Below are positions 1 through 9,600 of a DNA stretch of 64,000 nt, one piece after another; position 1 is the first letter of the stretch, and each line of letters opens with the position of its first letter. Under the pieces are notes generated by a model that ran no database searches, was not told the DNA's origin, and was given only the letters and a program-made list of their open reading frames with translations. Both the position numbers and the translations under genes were made by a program. The stretch comes from Pseudomonas sp. PICF141 (lineage in GTDB: Bacteria > Pseudomonadota > Gammaproteobacteria > Pseudomonadales > Pseudomonadaceae), in assembly GCF_002286815.1 (NCBI RefSeq), contig NZ_MUNM01000067.1, forward strand, positions 1-64,000, written 5' to 3'.

Positions 1-78
1 GCGAGGCTTGCCCGCGAAAGCGGAGTGTCATTCAACGCTGATGCCGACTGGCACTCCGCTTTCGCGGGCAAGCCTCGC
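1..78. repeat. REP-type inverted repeat (GAGGCTTGCCCGCGAAAGC family)
   Basis: Two perfectly complementary 27-base arms (1-27 and 52-78) flank a 24-base loop. The arm begins GCGAGGCTTGCCCGCGAAAG, a variant of the TTGCCCGCGA hairpins seen elsewhere in the window. It lies upstream of the GST gene and may continue beyond the window edge. Confidence 0.8.
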
Positions 79-159
79 TCCTGCAAAGGTTAAAGCCATC
101 TTGAGCTATCGGGTCAACGCGCTATGCTGCCGACATTGCCCATGATCGAGATCATTGCC

Positions 160-789
160 ATGTCCGCTCCCAGCATGACCTTATTCCACAACCCCGCGTC
201 GCCCTTCGTTCGCAAAGTCATGGTGCTGCTGCACGAAACCGGTCAAATGAACCGAGTGGCGCTGCAAGCCAGCCAGCTCACGCCGGTCAGCCCGGATCAG
301 GCCCTCAACAAAGACAACCCGCTAGGCAAGATTCCAGCCCTGCGCCTGGCCGACGGCAACGTGTTGTATGACAGTCGGGTGATTCTCGACTATCTCGATT
401 ACCAGCACGTCGGCAACCCGCTGATTCCTCGTGAGGGCTCGGCGCGCTGGCGGCGTCTGACCCTGGCCTCGCTGGCCGACGGGATCATGGATGCCGCGGT
501 GATGGTTCGCTACGAAGTGGCCCTGCGCACCCCGGAAAAGCACTGGGACGAATGGCTCGACAATCAGCGCGACAAGATTCGTCGCGCGCTGGCATCACTG
601 GAAGCCGACGCGATTGCCGAGCTGACCAGCCATTTCGATGTGGCGGCGATCAGTGTGGCCTGTGCCTTGGGTTACCTGGATCTGCGCCATCCGGATCTGC
701 AATGGCGCAAAGACAATCCGAAACTGGCGGACTGGTATTTTGAGGTGAGTCAGCGGCCATCGATGATTGCGACGATGCCCAAGGCCTAG
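160..789 (+). CDS. Glutathione S-transferase family protein
   Basis: A protein of about 209 residues with a GST layout. The thioredoxin-like N-terminal half opens MTLFHNPASPFVRKV, which includes the SPFVRK segment usual at the glutathione site, followed by the cis-Pro region GKIPAL and the DSRVILDYLD segment. The C-terminal half is helical. It probably conjugates glutathione to an electrophile or reduces one in the cytoplasm; the substrate cannot be told from sequence. In-frame ATGs occur at 124, 142, 160 and 175. I chose 160 because a GAG lies about ten bases upstream and the thioredoxin fold starts just after; 175 is equally plausible. It stands alone, convergent with the next gene. Confidence 0.85.
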   Translation: MSAPSMTLFHNPASPFVRKVMVLLHETGQMNRVALQASQLTPVSPDQALNKDNPLGKIPALRLADGNVLYDSRVILDYLDYQHVGNPLIPREGSARWRRLTLASLADGIMDAAVMVRYEVALRTPEKHWDEWLDNQRDKIRRALASLEADAIAELTSHFDVAAISVACALGYLDLRHPDLQWRKDNPKLADWYFEVSQRPSMIATMPKA

Positions 790-823
790 GTCTTTACTGA
801 CCCCAGCAGCCTCATCGCGAGTA

Positions 824-1330
824 TCAGCAGTCGGGTTTGTCTGCCGTGAAACGCCGTGCCGGATTCACCGCCGCACCGAATTCACGCAGTGCTTTGGCGC
901 CGATCAACAGTGGGTAATTGAAGCTGCTGCGGTCGGTGAGATTGACTTCGACGGTGCGCTTGACGTTGCCCAGGCACAGCTCCAGATCGACCACCGGGCG
1001 CTTGGTGGGTTCGATCGCTTCCTTGTCATCGTCGTCTTCTTCGGCGCGGGTCTTGATCTTGCTGATCCGCGCGACCTTGTGTTCGTAGACCTTGTTGCTC
1101 GCGCCTTTGGTGGCGAGGCGGAAACGCACCCATTCGTCGCCGTCGCGGGTGAAGGTTTCGATGTCCTTGGCCGACAGGGATGCGGTCAGGGCGCCGGTGT
1201 CCATTTTGGCCTTGAGGACTTCGCCGCCGATTTCCGGCAGCGCGATGTATTCGTAACGCCCGTAGAGGGTCGGTTCAGCGGCCAGGACCGGCAGGGCCAC
1301 GAGGGAAAGCAGTGCAAGGAGAGATTTCAC
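824..1330 (-). CDS. Retropepsin-like protein, secreted ('ATP-dependent zinc protease' family, DUF785)
   Basis: A protein of 168 residues starting at a GTG (1330-1328) with AAGGA about ten bases upstream. The first 18 residues (VKSLLALLSLVALPVLAA) look like a Sec signal peptide, so the product is probably periplasmic. The mature part carries KMDTGALT, the DTG/A motif of aspartic retropepsin folds, and a later LLIGAKALREF segment typical of this family. The family's usual database name (ATP-dependent zinc protease) is not supported by any ATP or zinc motif here. An upstream extension to an ATG at 1411 runs into REP sequence and was rejected as the start. Confidence 0.75.
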   Translation of the reverse strand: MKSLLALLSLVALPVLAAEPTLYGRYEYIALPEIGGEVLKAKMDTGALTASLSAKDIETFTRDGDEWVRFRLATKGASNKVYEHKVARISKIKTRAEEDDDDKEAIEPTKRPVVDLELCLGNVKRTVEVNLTDRSSFNYPLLIGAKALREFGAAVNPARRFTADKPDC

Positions 1331-1399
1331 GTAACGGGCTTCCTTGAAGAGTGGGCAACGGGATTTTAGAACCCCGGCCTTTGAATTCGTTCGTTGGAT

Positions 1400-1508
1400 G
1401 ATCGTTCCCATGCTCTGCGTGGGAATGCCTCATGGTGACGCTCTGCGTCACGCTTTGGGGACGCGGAGCGTCCCGGGCTGCATTCCCACGCAGAGCGTGG
1501 GAACGATC
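1400..1508. repeat. REP family A pair (GATCGTTCCCACGCTCTGCG hairpins)
   Basis: Outer arms GATCGTTCCCATGCTCTGCG and its complement at 1489-1508 enclose a second inverted pair (GACGCTCTGCGTC and GGACGCGGAGCGTCC). The same about 105-base arrangement recurs at 5745, 6514, 14708, 60699 and 63833; shorter single hairpins occur at 15494, 19260 and 41997. It fills most of the gap between the retropepsin-like gene and the acyltransferase gene. Confidence 0.9.
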
Positions 1509-1625
1509 GCTATTCAAATTCGCTCAAGCATACCGCCGCAAACGTGAAACATTCGTCACCACCGATTTGGCCTGCCGCCTGAAGCTGCTTATCATGGCGC
1601 GCCCATACGTTTTCAAGAGTGACTT

Positions 1626-2510
1626 ATGCGCCGCCTGCTCACCGGCTGTTTCGTTACCCTGCTGCTATTGCTCAACACCCTGGTGCTGTTCGGGCCTTTG
1701 ATGGTGTTCGCCGTGCTCAAACTGATCCTGCCCGGGCGCTTTCGCGATCACGCTTCGGCGGCGGTGATGTGGATTGCCGAAACCTGGGCCGAAATCGACA
1801 AGTTGATCTTCCGTCTGTGCATTCCCACCCAATGGGACATTCGCGGCGGCGATGATCTGCGCCGCGACACCTCGTATCTGGTAATCGGCAACCATCAGTC
1901 CTGGGTCGATATTCCGGCGCTGATCCAGGCGCTTAACCGGCGTACACCGTTCTTCAAATTCTTCCTCAAGAAAGAACTGATCTGGGTGCCGTTCCTGGGC
2001 CTGGCCTGGTGGGCGTTGGACTATCCGTTCATGAAGCGCTACACCAAAGCGTTTCTGGCAAAGAACCCGGAGCTGGCCGGCAAGGACCTGGAAATCACCA
2101 AAAAGGCCTGCGAGCTGTACAAGCGTCAGCCAGTGACGGTGGTCAATTATCTGGAAGGCACCCGCTACACCTCGGCGAAAAGCGCCCAACAGCAGTCACC
2201 CTTCACCCACCTGCTCAAGCCCAAGGCTGGCGGCGTGGCTTTTGTGCTGGCGGCAATGGGTGAACAGCTGGATGCCGTTCTCGATGTGACAGTGGTGTAT
2301 CCACAGCAGCAGATTCCGGGGTTCTGGGATCTGATCAGCGGCAACGTGCCCAAGGTGATCATCGACATCCAGACCCGCGAACTGGACCCGGCGCTGTGGC
2401 AAGGCGATTACGAAAACGACCCGGTATTTCGCGAGAAGGTCCAGAACTGGGTCAACCAGCTCTGGATCGAGAAGGACCGGCGCATCAAGGCGCTACGCGC
2501 CGAGGGCTGA
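1626..2510 (+). CDS. Membrane acyltransferase, PlsC/YihG-like
   Basis: A protein of 294 residues in the 1-acyl-glycerol-3-phosphate acyltransferase superfamily. An N-terminal hydrophobic segment (residues 5-35) should anchor it in the inner membrane. The catalytic block I reads NHQSWVD (NHx4D) near residue 90, block II is in the FLKKELIWVPFLG region, and block III is EGTRYT near residue 178. Size and motif spacing match the YihG-type acyltransferases rather than the shorter PlsC. It probably transfers a fatty acyl chain to a lysophospholipid; the acceptor is unknown. The start at 1626 follows GAGTGACTT. It is monocistronic and converges with the DUF2780 gene one base past its stop. Confidence 0.85.
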   Translation: MRRLLTGCFVTLLLLLNTLVLFGPLMVFAVLKLILPGRFRDHASAAVMWIAETWAEIDKLIFRLCIPTQWDIRGGDDLRRDTSYLVIGNHQSWVDIPALIQALNRRTPFFKFFLKKELIWVPFLGLAWWALDYPFMKRYTKAFLAKNPELAGKDLEITKKACELYKRQPVTVVNYLEGTRYTSAKSAQQQSPFTHLLKPKAGGVAFVLAAMGEQLDAVLDVTVVYPQQQIPGFWDLISGNVPKVIIDIQTRELDPALWQGDYENDPVFREKVQNWVNQLWIEKDRRIKALRAEG

Positions 2511-2511
2511 T

Positions 2512-3144
2512 TCAGCTGCCTATACCGGTGCCGGTGTCAGTACCTATGCCGGTGCCGGTGCCAGTACCCCAGATCCCGCCAAGATTTTGCAGCAGCGAAC
2601 CGGCGACGCCTTGCTGACCCAGGTATTGCAGAATCACCGGGGCAAACACGCCGATCATGCCGGTGTCCATGCCCAACGCGCTGAAGGCATTGTTCAGGTC
2701 ATTGGTGTCCTTGACGTTACCCAGCAAGCCATCAAGCAACGCATTCTTGTCCGAACCCGCGCCGAGCAGCCCACCCAGCCCGTTCAGGCCACCGATGGCA
2801 CTGTTGCCAGCGATCTGACTGAGGCCCGGCACGTTTTTACTCAGCTCGGAGAAGTCTTCGCCGCTGAGTTGATTCCTGGCCAGGCCCAACATCGCACCGG
2901 CACCGCCCACGGCCTGCTCCGGCGTGATATCGAGCTGCGAGCCCAGGGTATTGAGCAAACCGGCCGCCTTGGGCGCCGCCGCCACAGCGCCTTCGCCCTC
3001 ATTGGTTGGGTCGCCCTGCATCGCCGAAATCACACTGGCTGCATCGCTGAGGCTGAACTGTGCAAAGGCCGGATTGGCGGCCAGCGTTGTCAACGAAACG
3101 ACAGCCAGGAGCGATGCCAGCACAAAACCGCGTGAAACATTCAT
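2512..3144 (-). CDS. DUF2780 family secreted protein with a Gly-Thr repeat tail
   Basis: A protein of 210 residues. The start at 3144 is preceded by AGAGG eight bases upstream and begins a signal peptide (MNVSRGFVLASLLAVV, cleavage likely after ANPAFA). The body is alanine- and glycine-rich and helical, with the LDITPEQAVGGAGAMLGLA segment characteristic of DUF2780; the family has no known function. The last 20 or so residues are almost pure Gly/Thr/Ile/Asp dipeptides, encoded by a degenerate GGTGCC/GGTACC DNA repeat at about 2514-2572. The gene is followed immediately by the convergent acyltransferase. An ATG at 3165 is possible but would put residues before the signal peptide. Confidence 0.75.
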   Translation of the reverse strand: MNVSRGFVLASLLAVVSLTTLAANPAFAQFSLSDAASVISAMQGDPTNEGEGAVAAAPKAAGLLNTLGSQLDITPEQAVGGAGAMLGLARNQLSGEDFSELSKNVPGLSQIAGNSAIGGLNGLGGLLGAGSDKNALLDGLLGNVKDTNDLNNAFSALGMDTGMIGVFAPVILQYLGQQGVAGSLLQNLGGIWGTGTGTGIGTDTGTGIGS

Positions 3145-3263
3145 CCAGACATCCTCTTGTGCCATGAGAACCACCCGGGAGGGCAGCAAAACTGCCGATT
3201 TGACCGGGTATCGAGTGGCATGTTCCTCGTGTGCGCAGGCATTTTTCCTGAGATGACGACTTT

Positions 3264-3395
3264 TGTGGCGAAGGGGTTTGCCCCCGTTCGGCGGCGCAGC
3301 CGTCGTAAACACAGGCATTGCATGTTGTCTGACACACCGTGGGGAATGGTTTGGGATTGCTTCGCAGCCCAACGGGGGCAAGCCCCCTCGCCACA
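3264..3395. repeat. REP family B pair (TGTGGCGAGGGGGCTTGCCC)
   Basis: Diverged left arm TGTGGCGAAGGGGTTTGCCC and right arm complementary to the family consensus at 3370-3395, with the inner CGGCGCAGCCGTCG / GCTTCGCAGCCC element. Other copies are at 22508, 27844, 40843, 44373 and 51097, plus a rearranged one at 46030. Confidence 0.9.
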
Positions 3396-3410
3396 GGGTC
3401 AGTGTGACGC

Positions 3411-3446
3411 AAAACAAAAACGGCGACCCGAAGGTCGCCGTTTTGT
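3411..3446 (-). terminator. Rho-independent terminator of fdhA
   Basis: Stem CGGCGACC/GGTCGCCG (3421-3440) with a CGAA tetraloop. Read on the minus strand it is followed by TTTTTGTTTT, 20 bases after the fdhA stop. The plus strand also has a T-rich flank, so it may work both ways. Confidence 0.85.
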
Positions 3447-3459
3447 TTTGCGTGAAGCC

Positions 3460-4659
3460 TTACGCCGCGCTGAACATCTTGTGCGGATCGATCACAAACT
3501 TCTTCGGCACGCCCGCATCGAACTCGCCATAACCACGTGGCGCGTCATCCAGGCTGATGACTTCAACACCCACGATGTCAGCAATCTTGATGCGGTCCCA
3601 CATGATCGCCTGCATCAGTTGGCGGTTGTACTTCATCACTGGCGTCTGGCCGGTGTGGAAGCTGTGGGATTTGGCCCAGCCCAGGCCGAAGCGGATGCTC
3701 AGGCTGCCCATTTTCGCGGCTGCATCCACAGCACCCGGATCTTCAGTCACGTACAGGCCAGGGATACCGATTTTGCCGGCCACGCGAACCACGCCCATCA
3801 GCGAGTTGAGCACGGTGGCCGGAGCCTCGTGCTTCACGCCGGCATGGCCGTGACCGCGAGCTTCGAAGCCTACGGCATCGACGGCGCAGTCCACTTCCGG
3901 TTCGCCCAACAGTGCAGCGATTTGTTCGTGCAGTGGGGTGTCTGTCGACAGGTCGGCGATTTCGAAACCCTGAGCCTTGGCATGGGCCAGGCGGATCGGG
4001 TTGACGTCACCGACGATCACCACCGCAGCACCCAGCAGACGAGCGGAAGCGGCAGCTGCCAGGCCAACCGGGCCGGCGCCGGCGATGTACACGGTGCTGC
4101 CTGGGCCAACGCCGGCAGTCACTGCGCCGTGGTAACCGGTGGGCAGGATGTCGGAGAGGCAGGTCAGGTCACGGATTTTTTCCATGGCCCGGTCGCGATC
4201 TGGAAGTTTCAGCAGGTTGAAGTCGGCATACGGCACAAACGCGTATTCGGCTTGGCCACCGGTCCAGTCACCCATGTCGACATAACCATAGGCACCGCCC
4301 GGACGCGCCGGGTTAACGCTCAGGCAGACGCCAGTATGTTGCTCTTTGCACGAACGGCAACGGCCACAGGCTACGTTGAAAGGTACCGACACCAAGTCAC
4401 CGATCTGCAGGTTCTCGACACCGCTGCCCTTCTCGATCACTTCACCTGTGATCTCGTGGCCCAGCACCAGACCGGTCTGAGCCGTGGTACGCCCGCGCAC
4501 CATGTGCTGATCGGAACCACAGATGTTGGTGGAAACTACGCGCAGGATGACACCGTGCTCGATCTTCCTGCCGCGCGGGTCCTGCATTTTCGGATAGTCG
4601 ATTTTCTGTACTTCGACCTTGCCAGCGCCGAGATACACCACACCACGATTGCCAGACAT
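3460..4659 (-). CDS. fdhA: Glutathione-independent formaldehyde dehydrogenase
   Basis: A protein of 399 residues, exactly the size of the P. putida enzyme. It is a zinc-dependent medium-chain dehydrogenase with catalytic zinc ligands Cys47 (NICGSD), His68 and Asp170 (CLSDILP), structural zinc cysteines 98, 101, 104 and 112, and an NAD-binding GAGPVGLAAA Rossmann motif. It oxidises formaldehyde to formate with tightly bound NAD. Formaldehyde is released when the methyl groups of glycine betaine, dimethylglycine and sarcosine are oxidised, which explains its place as the last gene after soxBDAG-purU. A REP pair separates it from purU; it may be read through from the sox operon or have its own promoter. 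Confidence 0.96.
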   Translation of the reverse strand: MSGNRGVVYLGAGKVEVQKIDYPKMQDPRGRKIEHGVILRVVSTNICGSDQHMVRGRTTAQTGLVLGHEITGEVIEKGSGVENLQIGDLVSVPFNVACGRCRSCKEQHTGVCLSVNPARPGGAYGYVDMGDWTGGQAEYAFVPYADFNLLKLPDRDRAMEKIRDLTCLSDILPTGYHGAVTAGVGPGSTVYIAGAGPVGLAAAASARLLGAAVVIVGDVNPIRLAHAKAQGFEIADLSTDTPLHEQIAALLGEPEVDCAVDAVGFEARGHGHAGVKHEAPATVLNSLMGVVRVAGKIGIPGLYVTEDPGAVDAAAKMGSLSIRFGLGWAKSHSFHTGQTPVMKYNRQLMQAIMWDRIKIADIVGVEVISLDDAPRGYGEFDAGVPKKFVIDPHKMFSAA

Positions 4660-4759
4660 GCTTTCACCTCGCTGTTGTTTTTATGTAGCGGTCGCGTCGC
4701 CAGGAAGGGGCGGCACGTTGATTGCTCGGGTTGTTGCTATCTTGTGTTGTCTGTTATGC

Positions 4760-4858
4760 CGCCATCGCGGGCAAGCCCGCTCCCACAGTGGATCGGGGGG
4801 TACGCAAGGTCTGTGAACAACACAAAACCTTGTGGGAGCGGGCTTGCCCGCGATGGCG
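4760..4858. repeat. REP family C pair (TGTGGGAGCGGGCTTGCCCG)
   Basis: Arms CGCCATCGCGGGCAAGCCCG (4760 onward) and the complementary arm ending at 4858 form a long inverted repeat between purU and fdhA, two genes expected to be co-transcribed. Related copies are at 12700, 37604, 43729 and 57641. Confidence 0.9.
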
Positions 4859-4860
4859 AT

Positions 4861-5718
4861 CTACAGAACGACGGTGCGATTGGCGTTCAAAAACACCCGT
4901 CGTTCAATGTGATAACCAACGGCCCGCGCCAGGGTCAGCCCTTCGATATCCCGCCCTTTGGCGATCAGATCTTCGGGGTAATGACTGTGATCCACAGCCT
5001 CCACGCCCTGGGCGATGATCGGGCCTTCGTCCAGGTCGTTGTTGATGTAATGCGCCGTGGCGCCGACCAGTTTCACGCCCTTGTTGTAAGCCTGGTGATA
5101 GGGCTTGGCACCCTTGAAACCCGGCAGCAGGGAGTGATGAATGTTGATTGCCTTGCCGTCGAGTTTGCGGCACAGCTCCGGCGACAGAACCTGCATGTAA
5201 CGGGCAAGGATCACCAGTTCGGCACCGGCCTCCTCGATCACCTGCCAGACCTGACGCTCCTGGGACGGCTTGTCGTTCGGGTCCAGGGGAAAGTGGTAAT
5301 ACGGAATCTGATGCCAGTCAGCCAACGGCTTGAGGTCCGGATGGTTGGAAACCACGGCGACCACGTCCATCGACAACTGGCCGATGCGCTGGCGGTAGAG
5401 CAAGTCGTTGAGGCAGTGATCGGCCTTGGAGACCATGATCACCACTTTGGGCCGGTGATGCGGCGGGGTCAGTTCAAAGACCATCCCGAAGGCGTCACCG
5501 CGTTCCGCCAGACCCGCGCGAAAGGCTTGTTCGTCAAAGCCGTCGGGCTGACGGAATTCCACCCGAATGAAAAAACGACCCGAAAGCCGGTCATCAAAGG
5601 AATGGTGCTCGGTGACGTAGCAGCCCTGCTCGAACAGAAAGCGGGTCACCGCATCCACGGTGCCGAGGACGCTGGGGCAATCGGCGGTCAGAATCCATGT
5701 GTCTGGGGCGCGGCTCAT
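4861..5718 (-). CDS. purU: Formyltetrahydrofolate deformylase
   Basis: A protein of 285 residues. Residues about 7-85 form an ACT domain (DTWILTADCPSVLG), and the C-terminal part is a formyltransferase fold with INIHHSLLPGFKGA, which contains the active-site HxSLLP, and LDEGPIIAQ, which carries the catalytic Asp. It hydrolyses 10-formyl-tetrahydrofolate to formate and tetrahydrofolate. Beside soxBDAG and glyA1 it should return tetrahydrofolate to sarcosine oxidase, which loads it with one-carbon units. It lies between two REP pairs. PurU-type N-terminus and length set it apart from purine formyltransferases. Confidence 0.95.
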   Translation of the reverse strand: MSRAPDTWILTADCPSVLGTVDAVTRFLFEQGCYVTEHHSFDDRLSGRFFIRVEFRQPDGFDEQAFRAGLAERGDAFGMVFELTPPHHRPKVVIMVSKADHCLNDLLYRQRIGQLSMDVVAVVSNHPDLKPLADWHQIPYYHFPLDPNDKPSQERQVWQVIEEAGAELVILARYMQVLSPELCRKLDGKAINIHHSLLPGFKGAKPYHQAYNKGVKLVGATAHYINNDLDEGPIIAQGVEAVDHSHYPEDLIAKGRDIEGLTLARAVGYHIERRVFLNANRTVVL

Positions 5719-5744
5719 AATGCGGTGACTCCTGTAGCGAAACT

Positions 5745-5850
5745 GATCGTTCCCACGCTCTGCGTGGGAACGCCGCCATGGACGCTCTGCGTCCGCTTTG
5801 GGACGCGGAGCGTCCCGGGATGCATTCCCACGCAGAGCGTGGGAACGATC
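5745..5850. repeat. REP family A pair between soxG and purU
   Basis: Complete two-hairpin copy, arms GATCGTTCCCACGCTCTGCG (5745) and its complement ending at 5850, with inner GGACGCTCTGCGTCC / GGACGCGGAGCGTCC. It occupies nearly the whole gap between two genes of the same predicted transcript. Confidence 0.9.
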
Positions 5851-5861
5851 TTTACCCTGTG

Positions 5862-6494
5862 TTACGCCTGGACGCTAAGCCCGTATTCAGCGGACGCATC
5901 CTGCAACCACAACCACCAGTAATCCGAGAAGCTGCGGCGGATCAGCAGTTCCCAGGTGTCTTCGGCGGTGTGGCGAATAACCAGTTGCGACTTGGCAAAC
6001 ACGGTGCCCACAGCCTTGCCCACCGGGAAGTTGTTGGGGTGCACGTCGTAGCTGGTGGATTTCATCAGCACTTGACGCACGTTCGGGCCGCTGAGTTCGA
6101 GGATCTGCTGGCCACCGCTGACGTTGACGATCTGGATGTGCAAGTCGCCCAGTGCCTTGCGCAGCTTTTGCTCGGCAGCAAATTCTTCGCCGGTCGGCAC
6201 GATCAGCAGCCATTCATCCGGCCCCATCCATTGCAGGCTGGTTTCGCCTTTGATCACCACGGTCAGCGCGGCGGGCAGTTCCAGGCCCAGGGCCTTGTGC
6301 ACGCCAGCAGCGAACGCTGGGTCATGGGCATCGCCACGGATGGTCAAGTGGCCGAGGAGTTTTTTCTCACGCACGATCACGCCGGCGTTCTTGCGGCCCT
6401 TGCCCACCAGGCTGGCGAGGTCTGCATGATGCAGCGACGACTCGGCCTTGGCCCCGGTGGTTGGGCGTTGTTGGTAAACATTGGCTGCGGTCAT
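5862..6494 (-). CDS. soxG: Sarcosine oxidase, gamma subunit
   Basis: A protein of 210 residues. The start is 6494 (MTAANVYQQRP), with AAAGG about seven bases upstream; longer frames run into REP DNA. It has the aminomethyltransferase-like half-domain of SoxG, with GETSLQWMGPDEWLLI and VNVSGGQQILELSG segments. It is a structural subunit of the heterotetrameric (alpha-beta-gamma-delta) enzyme that converts sarcosine, oxygen and tetrahydrofolate to glycine, 5,10-methylene-tetrahydrofolate and hydrogen peroxide. It follows soxA in the same direction with a 129-base gap that holds a REP pair, whereas the other sox junctions are tight. Confidence 0.93.
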   Translation of the reverse strand: MTAANVYQQRPTTGAKAESSLHHADLASLVGKGRKNAGVIVREKKLLGHLTIRGDAHDPAFAAGVHKALGLELPAALTVVIKGETSLQWMGPDEWLLIVPTGEEFAAEQKLRKALGDLHIQIVNVSGGQQILELSGPNVRQVLMKSTSYDVHPNNFPVGKAVGTVFAKSQLVIRHTAEDTWELLIRRSFSDYWWLWLQDASAEYGLSVQA

Positions 6495-6513
6495 AAAGCA
6501 CCTTTCTTTTGTT

Positions 6514-6620
6514 GATCGTTCCCACGCTCTGCGTGGGAATGCCGCCATGGACGCTCTGCGTCCGCTCTTGGGACGCGGAGCGTCCCGGGATGCATTCCCA
6601 CGCAGAGCGTGGGAACGATC
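6514..6620. repeat. REP family A pair between soxA and soxG
   Basis: Complete two-hairpin copy (arms at 6514 and ending 6620). It sits between the stop of soxA (6624) and the start of soxG (6494). Confidence 0.9.
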
Positions 6621-6623
6621 GAC

Positions 6624-9600
6624 TTACACGTTCTGGCGATCGCCCTTCGGATCGAAGAACACCGAAGAAACGATTTCCGCCTCGATCACGCTGCCGTCGG
6701 CCAGCGGCGCAAACACCCGCTCACCCATGCGCTTCAAGCCGCCCTTGACCACACCCATGGCAAACGAATAGCCCAGGGAGTTGTGCAGGTAACTGGAAGT
6801 CACGTGACCGACCATGGTCATCGGGATGGTTTGCTTGGTGTTGAACACCAGTTGCGCCCCTTCCGGCAGCCATTTGGTCGGATCGATCGGCTTCAGGCCA
6901 ACCAACTGTTTGCGCTGATCACGCACGCAGTCTTCGCGGTTCATGCCACGCCAGCCGATCCACGAGAACGGTTTGGTGCGACCGACACACCAGCCCATGT
7001 TCAGGTCGTCCGGGGTCATCGAGCTGTCAGTGTCCTGACCGACGATGATGAAACCCTTCTCTGCCCGCAGCACGTGCATGGTTTCGGTGCCGTACGGAGT
7101 CAGGTTGTACTGCTTGCCGGCCTCGACGATTTTCTCGAGTACGCCCATGGCGTAGTCGGCCTGCACGTTGACTTCGTACGACAGCTCACCGGTAAACGAA
7201 ATCCGGAATACCCGCGCCGGCACACCACCGACCAGACCTTCTTTCCAGGTCATGAACGGGAAGGCTTCGTTGCTCAAGTCGATGTCAGTAACTTCGCTGA
7301 GCAGCTTGCGGCTGTTCGGCCCCGACAGGGTCATGGTTGCCCAGTGATCCGTCACGGAAGTGAAGTACACCTTCAGCTCTGGCCATTCAGTCTGATGGTA
7401 GATTTCCAGCCATTGCAGCACGCGTGCAGCGCCGCCGGTGGTGGTGGTCATCACGAAATGGTTGTCGGCCAGGCATGCAGTCACGCCGTCGTCGAACACC
7501 ATGCCGTCTTCTTTACACATCAGGCCATAACGCGCCTTGCCCACGTCGAGCTTGGTCCAGGCGTTGGTGTAGATGCGGTTGAGGAACTCACGGGAATCCG
7601 GGCCCTGAATGTCGATCTTGCCCAGGGTCGAAGCGTCCAGCAGGCCGACGCTGTCGCGCACGGCTTTACATTCGCGTTTTACCGCGGCGTGCAGGTCTTC
7701 ACCGTTTTTCGGGAAGTACCAAGGACGTTTCCATTGACCGACGTCTTCGAATTCGGCGCCGTTCTTCACATGCCAGTGATGCAGCGCGGTGAAGCGAACC
7801 GGCTCGAAGATGTGCCCACAGTGACGACCGGCCACGGCGCCGAAAGTCACCGGCGTGTAGTTCGGACGGAACATGGTGGTGCCCATCTGCGGGATGGTCA
7901 CGTTCAGCGAACGGGCGGCGATAGCCAGACCGTTGACGTTGCCGAGCTTGCCTTGATCGGTGCCGAAGCCCAGTGCGGTGTAGCGTTTGACGTGCTCGAC
8001 CGATTCGAAGCCTTCGCGGGTCGCCAGTTCGATGGCGGCAGCGGTGACGTCGTTCTGCAGGTCGACGAATTGCTTCGGCGCCCGTGCAGTGGCTTTTTCG
8101 TGAGGCACCTGGAACAGCGCCAGCGTCGGTTCTTCCAGACGGCTCAGGGCTTTCGGCAAGGTGCCTTCGACCACACTGAAACCGGCTTCGCTGGCAGCGC
8201 GAGCACCGCCTGCAAAACCATCGGCCAGCGAATCGCCGAGGCCGTAGACGCCGTTGATGCCACCCACGCATACGCGTTTCTGCGGTGCTTCGCCCGGTAC
8301 GAAACCGAGGATGTCTTCACGCCAGATCGGCTTGCCGCCCAAGTGCGAGGCCAGGTGAACCACCGGGCTGTAACCGCCGGAACTGGCGACCAGGTCGCAA
8401 TCGAGCCATTCGCCCGGGCTGGTCACGGTGTGTGCTTTTACATCGATCGCGGCAACGCGAGCGGCGGTGACGTGCTTGCTGCCACGGGCTTCGATCACGG
8501 CGCTGCCGGTCAGGATGCGGATGCCTTTGGCGCGAGCCTCTTCCACCAGCGCACCACGTGGGTTGCTGCGGGCGTCGGCAATCGCAACCACTTGCAGGCT
8601 GGCGTCGAGCCAATCCAGTGCCACGCGGTAGGCGTGATCGTTGTTGGTCGACAGCACCAGTTTCTTGCCCGGAGCCACGCCGTAACGACGAACATAAGTC
8701 GACACAGCACCGGCGAGCATGTTGCCCGGCACGTCGTTGTTGCCGTAAACCAGTGGACGCTCGTGAGTACCGGTCGCCAGCACTACACGCTTGGCGCGAA
8801 CCCGGTGGACGCGCTGACGCACCTGGCCGATCGGGGCACGGTCACCGAGGTGATCGGTGAGGCGCTCGTGAATGGTCAGGAAGTTATGGTCGTGGTAACC
8901 GTTGACCGTGGCGCGGGGCAACAGCAGCACGTCCGGGGTGTTTTTCAGCTCGGCGATGACGCTGGCGACCCATTCGGTGGCAGGCTTGCCGTCGAGGCTT
9001 TCGCGGGAATCGAGCAGGCTGCCGCCGAACTCTTCCTGCTCATCGGCCAGGATCACACGCGCACCGCTACGGGCAGCCGCCAGTGCAGCCGCCAGACCCG
9101 CTGGGCCCGCGCCGACGATCAGCACGTCACAGTGCTGGTTCATGTAGTCGTAGGTGTCCGGGTCGTTCTCGGTCGGCGAGCGGCCAAGGCCGGCAGCCTT
9201 ACGAATGTACTTCTCGTAGGTCATCCAGAACGACTGCGGATACATGAAGGTCTTGTAGTAGAAGCCCGGCGGCATCAGCTTGCCGCCGACCTTGCCGAGA
9301 ATCCCCATCATGTCGTTGTTCACGCTCGGCCAGCCGTTGGTGCTGGTGGCGACCAGGCCTTGATACAGCGCTTGTTGCGTGGCGCGTACGTTAGGGATTT
9401 GCGTGGCTTCGGTCGCACCGATCTGCAGCACGGCGTTCGGTTCTTCGGCACCGGCGGCGAAGATGCCGCGAGGGCGCGAATACTTGAAGCTGCGGCCGAT
9501 GATGTCGACACCGTTGGCCAGCAAGGCTGCGGCCAGGGAGTCGCCTTCAAAGCCTTTGTAGATCTGGCCGTTGAAGGTGAAGCTCAGCACTTTGTTGCGG

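Noticed and set aside
4711..4726. Sigma-54-like promoter (CGGCACG-N4-TTGCT) on the plus strand
   Set aside because: It points away from fdhA and into the 3' end of purU, with no plus-strand gene downstream, so it is probably chance.
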